NCBI GenBank assembly: GCA_964019165.1
Contig: OZ025267.1
Coordinates: forward strand, 17,822,485 to 17,886,484
DNA: 64,000 bases
From: Mastigias papua
Taxonomy: Eukaryota; Cnidaria; Scyphozoa; Rhizostomeae; Mastigiidae
Direction of reading: 5' to 3'
Below are positions 1 to 37,800 of this stretch, in pieces. Under the pieces are notes generated by a model that was given only the letters and a program-made list of their open reading frames with translations, ran no database searches and was not told the origin of the DNA. Made by a program: the position numbers and the translations under genes. The number at the start of each line of letters is the position of its first letter. The stretch's first letter is position 1.

Positions 1-923
1 AATTGTATATTCATTTTTACGAACGCATGCAGAATTGTTGCGTCATCTGCAGTATACTTGAGATTCGTGCCGTCAGATACGAGTATTAATAAGTATGAAA
101 ATATAGATATTAAATAATAGCGGTTAATGTGCAGATTCTTGAGCCACCTTAACTCGTTGCTTCCCGTCTTTGATGCAGCCGTGTGTAAGTGAACATATAC
201 ACTTACGTTCGGAAAGTATTGCACCACCCTGTTAAAAATGCCTGCTAGCAGTGACGAAGGGCCTGCTCTTGACAATCGTAATGACACGAGTTTAGCAGTT
301 CATGACGTTTATTCACCATATTTAATAGTGAAAAAATATTCTTCGCTTCCTCAGATTTTTTTGACAGAAATATTAGGAATTGTACTGAAGGAATGCCGTT
401 AAATGATTGAGATTGTATTAGTTGAAAGTGGCAAACCAAAATTGTGTACCAACATTCATTTTCTGAAGAAAGTTTGTAATGTTTCAATACTTTTAGCGCC
501 AGAATTTATGAGGCCTCATGAAAGTAGAAAAATGTCTGCTGAATTGGTTCACTCCGGTGAGAGTAACATCATTTTAGAGACAGTTTCAGGTGAGTGATAT
601 GTTGTAATGCCAATGGACATATAACTTTGGCAAGCTTCAGTTTTCTTGGTTTCTACAAGAACATAGGGCTTACATTTGGCTTTTTCAGTAATGCTTGCTA
701 TCAAACATTTCGTAGATACCAATAAAGCTCTTTAGATAATCTTCATTTTTATTCCATTACATGTTCAACTTATTTCAAAATGACATATATATATAGCAGT
801 CCTCTCTCAACAGCAGGTCCAATGCACATTGCGATGGAGCTGCGATGGCTCCCCTGTGCAGATTAGTTAAGAGAGGGGCGGTGCGAGCAAATGACCTACC
901 CTTGAGCAACGATTTGGAAGCGT

Positions 924-996
924 GGCCCGATAGCTCAGTTGGTAGAGCACCGACGTACAAAGTCAGGGGTCGCGAGTTTGAATCCCGCTCGGGGCG
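924..996 (+). pseudogene. tRNA-like sequence or tRNA-derived SINE head
   Basis: A 73-base cloverleaf can be drawn: acceptor 924-930 with 989-995 (one mismatch), D arm GCTC...GAGC with the A box TAGCTCAGTTGG, anticodon arm CCGAC/GTCAG (one mismatch) with loop GTACAAA, and T arm with GTTTGAATCC (B box with one change from consensus). The mismatches and the adjacent (TA)n tract point to a retroposed tRNA-like head rather than a working tRNA. Confidence 0.6.
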
Positions 997-1015
997 GTTA
1001 TTTTCTCGCACTTTC

Positions 1016-1191
<176 letters not shown>

Positions 1192-3653
1192 CTCCGAGAT
1201 CGCTCACAAGAAACTGCTACATGAATTAAAACCATTTCGATCTTAATGGCAAGAGCCATCTTACCAAACCTTCCGACTTAGAATGTTAGACCTGAAACTT
1301 CTGCATTGAAAATGCTTCATTCTGCTATAATTTGAGATGTCTACTGTACACAGTTATTGCCAATACTTTTGGTAGCACGACTTCAATATGTTGTAAAATG
1401 TTCCAAGGAAAAGCATTAGTTTTTTCAAGTTTGTTCCACTTCGAATCTTGAAAACTGACCAATCTATTCCCGCCTAAATTGACATAGAAGAAGTTCTTAC
1501 AGCGCGACACTTTTGTTATGTAAATTTTCTAGACTAGGCCCTTGGCCGCTGTTAGCAGCCATGTTTCGCAGGGTTGTGCAATACTTTTCGAACGTAAGTG
1601 TATGTTATATTTAGTCATTTGTGGGCTGCCAAATTTGGAGAGCTCGCTAACTTACAGAAATTCACTAACTCATAGACATTCTCTAACTTATACAGTCACT
1701 AACTCAAGTCCAAGCTAGTCAATTGCTCAAGCTATGTGCCTGGGTGATGCAATTGGCTAGCTAGAATTCTTCTGGCTACAATGTCTGTGAGTTCATGAGT
1801 TTGAATCTGCACTGAGCTGAGAAATCCCGGATTACCTATCTTCCCAATAGATCATTTTTTGACCAAAGTGCAGAGGCTACAGTCATTGAATGATTGAATA
1901 TTTGATACCAATGGGTTATAGAAGCAAATATGATAATAATTTCTGATGTATAGCTGTTTGAGGTGGAACTTTATTCCCATGAAGTGCGAGTGATCCTTGG
2001 CAATTACATCAGATAAACAGGAGGATCTATCAGTGCACAATACTTTCATAAATCAATTATAAATGAAGTTGAAGAAGACGACGCTTGTATTCTACCATTG
2101 ATGTTTAGAACAACCGCATTTAATGTACTATCAGTAAATCACTGCATTTTGGCTAAAAGTTTTTATGATCCGTTGTAAGTGTGGTTGCCTAAAGCTGCAG
2201 AATGTTTTGTGTAGCATTTCCCTGTACTTTTGGCAAAAGTCTAGGAAAAGGTATTTTAGTGATTCTTGATTATCACTTTGTAGAATGACTAAACATCTGA
2301 TAAAAGAGTTTTATGTATAATTAAAAGGCTCGATCTCACCCAATGTAGTATTGGCTTTACTATCGCTTGTAGGATTGACACAAGGAAATTTCATAGATGT
2401 TCTTTTATGTGTTATCCTCGCTAGTGTGAATTTCAACTGGTTCTTTTACAATTTGAATTGGTATATACATTTGCTCCCCGGAATTACGTATAAAGATGGA
2501 ATAACAAAAATCGATGTGGTAAAGGAAAGGCTAGACAATGTGTTGAGGGAAAGTTAGTATAAAAATAGGCCTAACAAAAGGGCACGGTGTTATGACGCAA
2601 TAGAATGTTAGTGTGATGTTAGTTTAGTGTTAGCGGAGAGGAAGTGATGGCAATGAGTTGTAGAAAAGCACGCAATGAATGAATGAATGAATGGAGTGGA
2701 AGATAAAGTAACTAAAAATGTAATTGCTACAGTATCATACTGCGCATCTCAAGTAGCAAATTTATGATAAGGCAAAATTCTCTAAAAAACTCCCACAGTG
2801 GTCACTACTTAGAAACAAAGACAATGTGAGAAGGAGTAATAATTGTTATCAAATTAAGGAAATAAATCCAAAAGAAGGACATTTTCCCAATGAGATCCAT
2901 CGTCAGCAATTTACCCTATGTTTTCCCAGATACTTTCCTGGAAGAGGGAGTTTTTGCCAAATGTCCTATTCGTCGGTGTTGATACTAATCTATTAGTCAA
3001 TTTCCCAATGTTTGCCTATTCTGCACCAAATTGCTATTTGTATTGCGAATATTTGCCTCATCTTTCTGCTTTTCACTAACAGAAGGCTGATATTCCTAGT
3101 TTCAGACGTATCTTCGACGTGGCTTTTGCAAGTTCTAAAATGATCTCCTCTGAATCCATCGCTTAAACTACCATTGCTACAATTCAAAGTGGAGGACATT
3201 TGTTTTGGTGATAAAGCAGATGTTCCCCTATGCACATACTCGAAAACGTTGCATGGCATGCTACACGACGCAGCGATGCCGGCAATAATGGTGCTAGGTG
3301 TAACTTTTGAGATCTTCTTCACATTTGACGCAACTCCATGCTGTAAATTTTACACTCTGCACTTTCGATAGCTAATCGATACATTGAGAATGATATAATT
3401 TGTCGCCTAGTATTGAATCATTCAAAGCGGGCCTGAACAGCCAAGGTATTTTCAAAGATTGATGGCTGCTTCAAAACTCTGCTTTTTAGGCAGTTTGTCA
3501 GAGGATAAATCGCAACAGTATTTACATGGATTTATCACTGTGTCTTGTCACATGCCTAATCTCATAACCTGGTATACTCGCCAAGAATGTAGCAAATCAA
3601 AACAAATGATCTTATAGTTGTATGAATATTATTTTCTATTATCATAAGTACAG

Positions 3654-3841
3654 CATAGCCGCCAAATGTTTGAGATTTCTGGTCAAGTTTGTTTTCTCCC
3701 AAACTAACTGACCTATCAGCATGTGAAGCGAGCCCAAATTTAGCAGTGGAACGCATGCGTGATGAGAATCCTGCACGATGATTGGTCAATTGGGTTGAGA
3801 GAAAATACATCTGATCAGACTCTTAAACATTTGGGGCTATA
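3654..3841. mobile_element. Small inverted-repeat element, family A copy 1
   Basis: About 188 bases with ends CATAGCCGCCAAATGTTTGA and, inverted, CTATAGCCCCAAATGTTTAA. Inside are a second inverted pair: TTTTCTCCCAAACTAACTGA and GATTGGTCAATTGGGTTGAG. A second copy is at 39941-40106. No coding capacity, so a non-autonomous (MITE-type) element. Confidence 0.7.
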
Positions 3842-4693
3842 GTCGTAAGTACATATTGGTTTTATATCTATAGATAGAGTATTGCCAAAGTACCAGGGAG
3901 TACACCATGCATCATGAGGAAGGCAATGGCAATGGCAATTCGACTGATCACTAAATAATGTCATCACGAAAAGGGTAGGTATCTATTGTACACTCTACAA
4001 CTTCATATTTTTAGCTGTTTCATTTTATTTTAAGTAATCCAAATAGCAATATGTGTGTAGACAACAAACGTCTGTAGATAACATTATAAAGCGAAGATTG
4101 CAGTTGTATTTTGTGATGAATTGTTCAATAAGCAAGTACAATATAATCTTTTAATGGTTGAAAAATCAATCAGTATTTTCTTTCTAACTATAGATTTTTT
4201 TTTGAAAATGTTCATATTATTCCCATTGTTTTGTTGGTAGATTCATCCAGTGTATTGGAGTTTCCTCGAGGTTTTGTAATGACTCGCATTGCCCATGGCC
4301 ACTACACGTTGTTTTTTTATGAGAACAAACCATATAATAACGTAAGGCTTCAAATGCCAGAAAGTTAAGAACATGCTAAGAACATGACAAGGCTTCATAA
4401 CTTTCTTTCCAAAAACATAAGATAAAAAGAGTAAAATGCAAACAAAAGACTAGGAAAACGCTACAAGTATTTACAGTAAAAAGATTCTTGCCAAAAAATT
4501 TCATTGGATGCAAGGTGAATTCACGGACATATATGCTAAAATTTCACACGCGGCTCCTTTTTCAGAGCAATTATAGCTCTTTTGAGAAATCAATGCACAT
4601 TTTAAAAACAAGGAAATTAAGAACATGTTAAGAGCATTCAATATAAATGCTATCCTTGATATACTGGTTATTCACATCATTGGTTATTCACAT

Positions 4694-5010
4694 CAGTACT
4701 TCCTCGATTATCCAGCCAACAAGGGACAAAACTTGCTAAAAGTGGGATCGGATAATCCAAAAAAGGCCGCTTAAGCAGAACTACACTTTCAGACATTGGT
4801 TCTTATCATACCCACGAAAAATTTTTATCAAAGTGCTAAAAGAAAAATAGAGTCCACTTTAACAACCAAGATGTAATGCTTGATTGCTTTCATGTAGCAG
4901 CGCGTTTCTCTAACGCCACCTCAGGACATAAGTCGATATAAGGTAACGATAGGGTAAATAAGAATAGACAAGGCCGGATAATCGAGGGTCGGTTAATCGA
5001 GGAAGTACTG
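4694..5010. mobile_element. pogo/Tigger-like non-autonomous element
   Basis: 317 bases beginning CAGTACTTCCTCGATTATCC and ending in the inverse, GGATAATCGAGG ... CGAGGAAGTACTG. The CAGTA...CTCGATTATCC end resembles pogo/Tigger termini of the Tc1/mariner superfamily. No transposase frame. A TA follows the right end; the left flank is AT rather than a clean TA. Confidence 0.6.
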
Positions 5011-5777
5011 TACCAATAATTGGTAAAATATTTGGTCGGTCCTCAGCAATTCTGGTGAATAGCGTTTTGAATAGTAATAAGTTACAGTCTGATCTCTCAG
5101 TCGCAAAAACGTTAGGCACATATAAAAAATATGATACCTCAAAACAAGCAATTTCAATAGCTTTCACATTTAAACCTTGTAAAATGAATAATGCTATAAT
5201 GTGATTCGATCTTTTCATGGGTATGAAAAAGTTCCATTCAAAGGCCGTATGTTGCTAACCCTTGTTCTAAACATTTGTATAGTCATTATTTATCATTTTT
5301 AACTAAAAGAGTGATAGGAATGTGCAGTTAGTGATCTCAATATTTTTGTAAACGCCCGCCATTAGTGGGGGAGGGGGTGCATGGGAATTGAACACCAGTG
5401 GATCCACCATGTCAAATCGCATTGCTTCTTCTACTACAGGGATCGGGAACAGCCAAAGTCGTAAGGTTAGCGGGCCACTCAGAATTTGCTTTCGGGCAGC
5501 ATTTGGCCCATGGACAGGAGGTTGTGCGTCACTATTCTAGTACTAAATCAGACACCCAGACGCCGCTGCGAAAACATGATGACGAAAGAGACATGACATG
5601 CAAGACCCAATTCCTTTTGTTAATCTGTCGGCACTATCTTTTCGAACCGCAAAACAAAGCCTGCCTATTGTTAATTCATAGTAGGCTCCGGGTGCACCCA
5701 TACAACGTCTTTATAACATTGTGACTGGATTTCACAACACTTCTACTAACAGAAGCTAAGGACAGAGGACATACAAC

Positions 5778-30448
<24,671 letters not shown>

Positions 30449-31803
30449 GATGGAATAGAATGAAGCTTTGCTGATTTATGCAGGAGATAACAATCGGGCT
30501 AAAAGTTATCTTTTTGCCAAATAGTTCCACCTTTAGGACATTTTGGGAAGGGCTTCAGAACTTTTTGTAATTTGGTTAATGTTCTGAAGCTCGAAATGTC
30601 TATTTTTACTTATGTATGACAGTCACTTTTTTGTAATTCAGTGACAGACTGTTTAATTTAGTTTCTGTTTGTCTTAAAAAATTGGAGTTTCAAGGCTATG
30701 AAATTTGATTAAACACAGTACGTATACTCGTTGTTGTTGTATTTGAAGTGAATTCTGTTTTGTGTACTCTTAGTCAACCGATAATGGCCGCCCTCTGTGA
30801 TTGTTGGTCTTTTAAATTTCCTCCAGCACCCCGTATGTATTCCAACCTCTCATTATTTGATTTCAAGAAGTTCATGGTGGAAATTGAGTTTATCCTCAGA
30901 GATTTTCTCTTACTTGGAAACTGAGCAAGTACAGCAGTTCCAGAATAGCCACTTACATGCAACTTGATTTACTTGAATGTGCAAATAGTTTTGAAAAGAA
31001 AGTGTGAAAGTTGTTTTTGAACTATTGATACTTTCTATGTTCAGTTACCCTATTTATTCCAGCCGCCAGTTGTTAATTTCACAACATTGTCCAGTCCCCC
31101 ATTTATTCGCACTCCCCCGATTATTTGGTACTCGTCAGTGAAATTGGAGCCAAATTTATTCCAAAAAGCTGCTGAGTGCGTGCTAGTATACGATATAACG
31201 TTAGTATCGCTAGCCAGTGGCGTATCGGGGATATGTGGGCCCTTATTGAAAAGGAGGGGCCCTTATACTAAATTATATTTGAGTCATAATTTAGAACCTA
31301 AAATGCTCACTGACTGGGGTTCTTTCGAAAACTCTAAAGAAATAAATCACAGGAACATATTCCATATCTAATTCTATTCTGTCTCAAATTGCAGTATATC
31401 AAATAATTGACAAACTATTCTGCACAATTGTTTTATGGCTACTCAAAGATCAAATTTCAATCCTGCTATCATCTTAATAGCACTGCATTAAACAAAAAAG
31501 TACCCTTGCATTCGAAAACACGCTTTTCACAAAGTTTCGTGAGGGCTCCGGGGCCTTATGTCTTTGAGGCTCTTAAGTTTTATAGTTAAAGGTGCACACC
31601 GTGTGTTGTGCCACTTTGCCAGCGCAGATCTCTTTTGTCGCTAAGTTAGTCGTCCTATTTCTTTCGCTAAGCCTCGTATTCGAACCACTGATTCGAAGGA
31701 AGCTTTGTTGTTGTTGTTGTTACAGCTGGAAATTGGTTCATTTCACTGTCTTAAGTCATAAGTGACAAATACCTGCATATTCTGGAAATCCGACTAGCTG
31801 GAA
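30449..31803. other. Spacer between fibulin and ANKH copy 1
   Basis: About 1.35 kb. It should hold the fibulin 3' UTR and ANKH copy 1 promoter. A possible degraded transposon runs from CAGTGGCGTATCGGGG (31216) to about 31614. A short GTT repeat lies at about 31707. No gene seen. Confidence 0.5.
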
Positions 31804-34800
31804 ATGGACGAAAATAGCCCCTTGCATAGCCATAGAGGAGGAAAAAGCCCCTATTTAGCACTTCTTAGATATCTTGCACCAGTAGCTTTAACCATTACTG
31901 CAATTGATGTTGGCGAGCAAGTATGTATTTTCTGAAATTTTCTTGATCTCTCTGCTGAACTTAAAAGTAACTCCTTGTTCGACGAAATCTCAAGCATGCA
32001 TAAGTAAAAGGCCAGTTGTGCAAGTGTGCCCCTAGGTCTCGGGCGTGCACTTTACGTGTGCACTTGAGTTTTTGGCTTTGAGAATATAACCAGTTATCAT
32101 TTGTTGCTTGCTCGCCTTGAAAGTCGGTATCGAACAGCTTGCGTTTAAGAGCAATTTTTACTTCATTATTGTCGTCATGATAACTGGAAAGTATTCAAAT
32201 TCACAGTGGCTATGTCTCTGCACATTAGAGATAAATAGATCAATCAACCTCGTAGACCACGTCCTATCACCTGTCAACACCCTGCCACGCCCGGACGTCC
32301 ATTTGTTGGTTATTCATTATCATTTGAGACGACAAATCTCAAGTGTCAACTTGCTGCCTGGTCTCCTTGGTTGTACATTGTAGAATGCTATATTATTTTG
32401 TCGAGCTATGAGTATGCAGTAGGTAAAAATAAGTAAAAATAACTATCAAGGTGGTTTATCTTTTATGGACATATAGCTGACAACCATCAAGTTGTTGGTG
32501 CTTACTATATGAGTAACTGGAATCTGATCTGAATAATTGTTTGATCTAAGTAATTGTTACTTGGTTTGGTGTATTCTATATCCTTGTGCTATAAATCCAC
32601 AGATAATTTCAGTTGGCTTAGAAGCAGCTTTTATCATTTAGCTGGAACCCTTTGTTACATGACATATAGTTGCTACAGTCTCCTTTTTGAATTGCAAAAG
32701 GAGGTAGCGAACAGTAGGTGTAAGAGAAGCTACTTTTTCAGTGTTATGAAACTTAGACTGATGCTGAGACTGCTATTTCAAGAAAATATGGATAGGCTAA
32801 TCTCTTCCATATATCATTGCAATATATCACTTGCTATATATCATTGCTATATGAGTTAGGTTTCCCTAGTGTTTTTTACATGCACTGTTTTTTAGGCATT
32901 GAACAGATCATTGGCAAGTTCATTTGATGCTGTTGATACTTTAGCAGGTTTTGGTATAGCATATGTGATAATAAAGTTAGCCACTGGGATGTTATCTGAA
33001 ATAAAGATGGTCAGCATAATGTTGCTTCATAGTCATTCTGACAGGATGAGAATTGGTGTATGTGTACTTGCATGTGGCTGTCTTGTTATTGTACTATCTG
33101 TTGTTATAAGTAAGTGTTGATTGTGATCTTAGTTGATTGAAGTGTAATGACTAGAAGCAAAATGTACAGAATGTTTACAAGATCACCATTTTTGCTTGCA
33201 TCTTTGGTATACTTCATGATGATAATTTTAATGAAAAATGAGATTTCACACTGGTTGGATTTGTCAGTTTTGTGGAAAATGAGATTTCAATGCAGCTGGA
33301 TGAAATTTATAATACCTCAGTGCATTTGAAAAACAGTAAGGTAACCTTTTGCCAAATGATTGCAAGACAGCAGAAATGCGGTAAGTGCTAAGGCAGAATG
33401 CCTTTGCTTCACCATCAAAGAGTTTATATTTTTGTCACTAAGTTTTAGAGTTTGATCATTTAATTGTCCAAATTTTTGCATGATTTCTTTATCCCTAGCA
33501 CTAAATTTCAGCTAAATAGAACATAATGTGCTAATACATAAAATGTATGCATAAAATAAGAGCTATTAAATGTATTCCTTATGTACTTCATGGTCAAATG
33601 CTCACATATTCCCTTAACAAAGATGATTTTCCTTGTAGGTCTATCAAAGCTTGGTTATTATCTTATTGATGTTCTTCATAGAGTGCCACCAAATGTTGGC
33701 CAAATTGCCAAAGATTCTATTCTATATCTGTCAGTATTTCCATTGGTTGATGGCATTGTAAGTTATTGTTTGCTTTTCATTATGACAATGTATTTTATGA
33801 ATGGGTTTTCATTTATTATGGTAGCCAGTTTTTTCATTTTGAAACTGTTTCTTTATGACAACATACAAACATAAGCATCTCAATAACTAGACAATGTACA
33901 TATGGTTTCTATGAATGAACAAAAGTTATAAAATTTACTGATATATGGCAAAATAAAACAAAAGGAATTGGTTTATAGTCAAAATTTCTGGATCAGACCA
34001 TTCTTTATTTCTGCAGCAGAATATATAGACTTAGGTATACTATTGTCACTTTCCAATCAGGATATGCAAGATGATGTAATAATACCTTGACAAAGATATT
34101 TTATATTACTATACCAACTGGTACTGTGCTTAAATCCAAATCTGTTTCATTAGATACATATGAATAATTCTATAGTGACTGAATGCTGTACAATTCTTTC
34201 ATCATTGTTTTGACAATATTTTGTTTGATGTTTAATAGGCAAACTATTTCCCTCCAGGGCAGTCTTATTTCAACTTTTGGCTATTAGTTTATGATAGAGA
34301 TTCCACATCTGTAGCATAACCTTGTGAAAACTTCTTAGCTGACTTCTCTTGTTCCTGAAGTATTGCTTTACATTCATTTACAGCAGTGAACTTGACTCAA
34401 ACTATGGTGACTGTAGCACCCTACCATTCAGTTGGTTTAAAATGATGCAAGAAAACTCCCTCTTAAAACTGAAAGGGATATTTCTATTCCAACCCCTTAT
34501 CTATAATGTTTAAGGGAATCTTCCAACCTCCTGGATGATCCCATGCCTCCTTCTATTAGGCACATAAAGTAAAATGGTCATGTGACAATTTTATACCAGT
34601 CATTTCCCACTTTAATGTTATGTATATATATATATGTTATTTTTCACTTTTGTCATGGTCTGTTAACATTTTATGAAATTTTTCCAATTACTATAGTATG
34701 TTGTATGTATTTCATTTTTGATGAACTATGAAATGGTTATTCGGTTTAATACATTTCTATTTCTCTAAACGATTTGAATTGACACAATTCTAGGCCTGGT

Positions 34801-37800
34801 TACATACTGGTGTCCTTCTACGTTTCAAATACACTGTAACTGTGGGTTTTGCATCATTTCTTGATAATGTTGTTCAGGTGTGTTTTGGCTCCTTGTCATG
34901 TTAACTCTTCTATCATCCTGTATTAATATTAAAGGAGGAATTTTTGTTAGGACAATACTGTTGAGATCATGCCTTTACTCAGACTTTTATTAGCACATTT
35001 GCATTGGATATTTGAATGTGCCTTTGTATTCAATGTAGTTAGGTTGGTGGTTGCTAGCATAGCAATGATCTGCTGGTAGGAAGCAAAAGCCACAATGCAG
35101 ATATTAAGATATGATAAGGAAATAATTGCTGCCCAAGTGATTGATTTTTAGGAAGGGGACCTACACTGTAGTTTACTTCTATAAACCAAAGCCACGCCCA
35201 CTATTTCATCCACACTACTCCCATTTGATTACATGTAAGTTATGAAAAGCTTAAATGTAGCTGACGCAAAATATGTATACTGTCTTGTTATAGAGTCGGT
35301 TTTTACTACCAAGGTAGGAATTCACCAAATAAGCATAAACACAGTAGAATTGTGCCTGAACTCCCCCCCCCTTCAAAGTAAGCTGTCGAGGCCTAGCTGG
35401 GAAATTCATCACATCCTTCTGGAATATAATGGGTATGAAGTTGTTTTCAACTGGTATTTGTTTTTCGTCAGGTCATCACAGTTGTGGTGATGCTCAGCAC
35501 AAGTTTGTCAAGAACCACCCCAGTTCTGATACCTGTTTTAGCTACATACCTTGGCACACTTGCAAGGCTGTCAGTTGTTGTAGTTGCTTATTACAAATAT
35601 ATCCACAGTAGATTGCATTCATACAGGTTGGCTAATGAACAGGAGGTTTGTTCGTTAAAAATAAACTTGTTTTTGCCATTCTTCAGATCCTAATCATCTA
35701 AAACTTGTTTATTGTGTTCTGCAGAGTCCAGAAAATGTCCAACCTTCCTCTGGCTGTCAAATCTTCATCATAGTCCTTCCTCTTTTAAGACAATCAAAAG
35801 TAGCCAAAGTTCTTAAACTCTTGATTGTGTATGTCTCGAGAACTTGAACTGTAGAAGGACTATGCGTTTCACTGCCGATGTCACATTAACTGAAAACTTA
35901 GCTGAAGATGGATTGCTGATACAAATTAATAAACCTTCCTCAAATACGACATAGAAGGCAAAATCATCCTCCGGCTCAAAGCCGCAGAACCGTGAATTTT
36001 TCTGGACTCTGGTGTTCTGTTTGTGAGGGGCAATCTCTCCTAACAGCTCTATGTGATATAGCGAAAATTAGTTTGTTTTATTGATCGAATCTGCTATTTT
36101 CTGTATTATTCTGTTTGAACCTATATGTCTTAATGCTTATTTCATTGAAGCAGCTGTATCATGTTATACTAGTGACGCGTTCTTTGCCTGTTGAGTTGCA
36201 GAGCTCTCAAGTCTCAGGCATCGGGCGTGAGAAGCACGTATCTGAGTCATTTCTCACTCTCACACGCAAAACGAAAATTTCTGACGCATTCTTAGTAATT
36301 TCTTATGTACTCAATGGCGTAGCCAAGTGGAGTATGGAAAAGCGATTGACCCTGCTTTTGCCAAAAAAGATCCTCGGGAGCCGGGAGTCCTCTAAAATCA
36401 AAGTTGAGGGATTCCTCTTCATAAATGTTCTCCTCGTATCGCTCCGTTTTATTGAATACTTGTCGCAATAGTGTCAAAGTTCTGTAGGGCTAGTGGCAAG
36501 CATGATATTTGGAAGATGCACTCCACGTCAAAGTATAGGGTGTGTCTCCAAGATTTTGCCTCAGTCTACGTCCCAAAACTAAGTTTTATTCTTGTTCTCA
36601 CAACTTCATTTACTCTCTCTATTTTGAGCCAATCTAGAGATGTTAGAAGTGCCCAGAAAGTTTTGGGACAAGGCATAAGTACAATCTCACTCATATTCAG
36701 TTCTTTATCTTGAGAATTCTGAGTTTGGGAACTAACTTTTGAGCTGTTTCTCTAGGAGAACGAAAGAGAAAAGCTCAGCTTTAGGAAAATTGTTTCTTTT
36801 TGGGCACCGCTGGCTTTGGTTCAAATTTGCCAACGAATCAGCAGGCCTATTGTCAACTTATTCGTTGCAAGAGAGCGTTTAGGAGGTGTCACACGTGAAG
36901 AAGCTGTCAGGGTAATACTCCACTCTTCTTTTGATTTTGAATGATTTTAGCATTCATGCAAACTGTTTAGTTATTGTGTTTGGCTTTTGCATTACCTGAC
37001 GTCAATCTGCGATGATGTCATTTGATGCTACAGTATGTCCAAGACTTTTGTTTCAACGCATGAAACCGTTGTCTCTTTTAGACTGTCTTGTATCATAGAA
37101 GATTTATTGCTGGAACGGTATTCATGGCTCCTTTTTGTGTAGCTTGAGATGCGCTGACGATTTTGCACAAACCGTACTCGATAATTCACTGCATACAGTG
37201 ATTAATTGTGTTAATCTATGATATATTAACTTTATAGGCAGTGGCTATTCTGTCTGTGTGCTATCCACTCGGACATTTGCCGTATGGCTGGTTAAACACA
37301 TTGAGATCAGTTGAGCCTGCATTCACTAAGGTAAGAATCTCTCCTCTCTTGGTAAGGATGACATATGATCAGGCTGATTTTCCTTAATGGCAACCTAATG
37401 GTAGTGCTCCATGAAGTATTTCTATGGTATATCGCTGATTCAATTTCAAGCTCAAATATCTTTTTTATTATTAGTAAATCAAACTAAATTCAAGTTTGCA
37501 ATTTTCTATGCCGCTCGTGGCAGTAATGGACATAGAGCCATCTGGTTCTGACTATGAGTGGCATTAACAATTCATTGAAACATATATGAAAGCAAAAAGA
37601 AACAACGAAGCGATCTGTGTACCATGACACCACCTCATTAATCAGGCGCCGACATGCCCCAACTTCGTAGTAAATGGTTAAGAGAAAGGCGCTGGTAACA
37701 AACCTGTTTTACCTGTGCCAATTTGGTGATCTGAATGCTACAATCGATGCCATGGTTCACAGAGAGCTAGTGTATTTTAATGTAATTTAAACAAAAGTGA

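Noticed and set aside
924..996. Functional tRNA gene
   Set aside because: Mismatches in acceptor, anticodon and T stems, an unusual ACA anticodon and a changed B box argue for a tRNA-derived relic.
2351..2557. 68-codon hydrophobic open frame in the upstream region
   Set aside because: Looks like a membrane protein only because the DNA is T-rich; no splice sites or family motif.
5398..5724. 108-codon open frame just before the fibulin start
   Set aside because: No domain, no phase-compatible donor leading into fibulin exon 2, and composition like the surrounding non-coding DNA. Probably promoter and 5' UTR.
31216..31614. hAT-like element starting CAGTGGCGTATCGGGG
   Set aside because: The right end (around TTGTGCCACTTTG) is only loosely inverted and no 8-base duplication is visible; kept only as a remark in the spacer entry.
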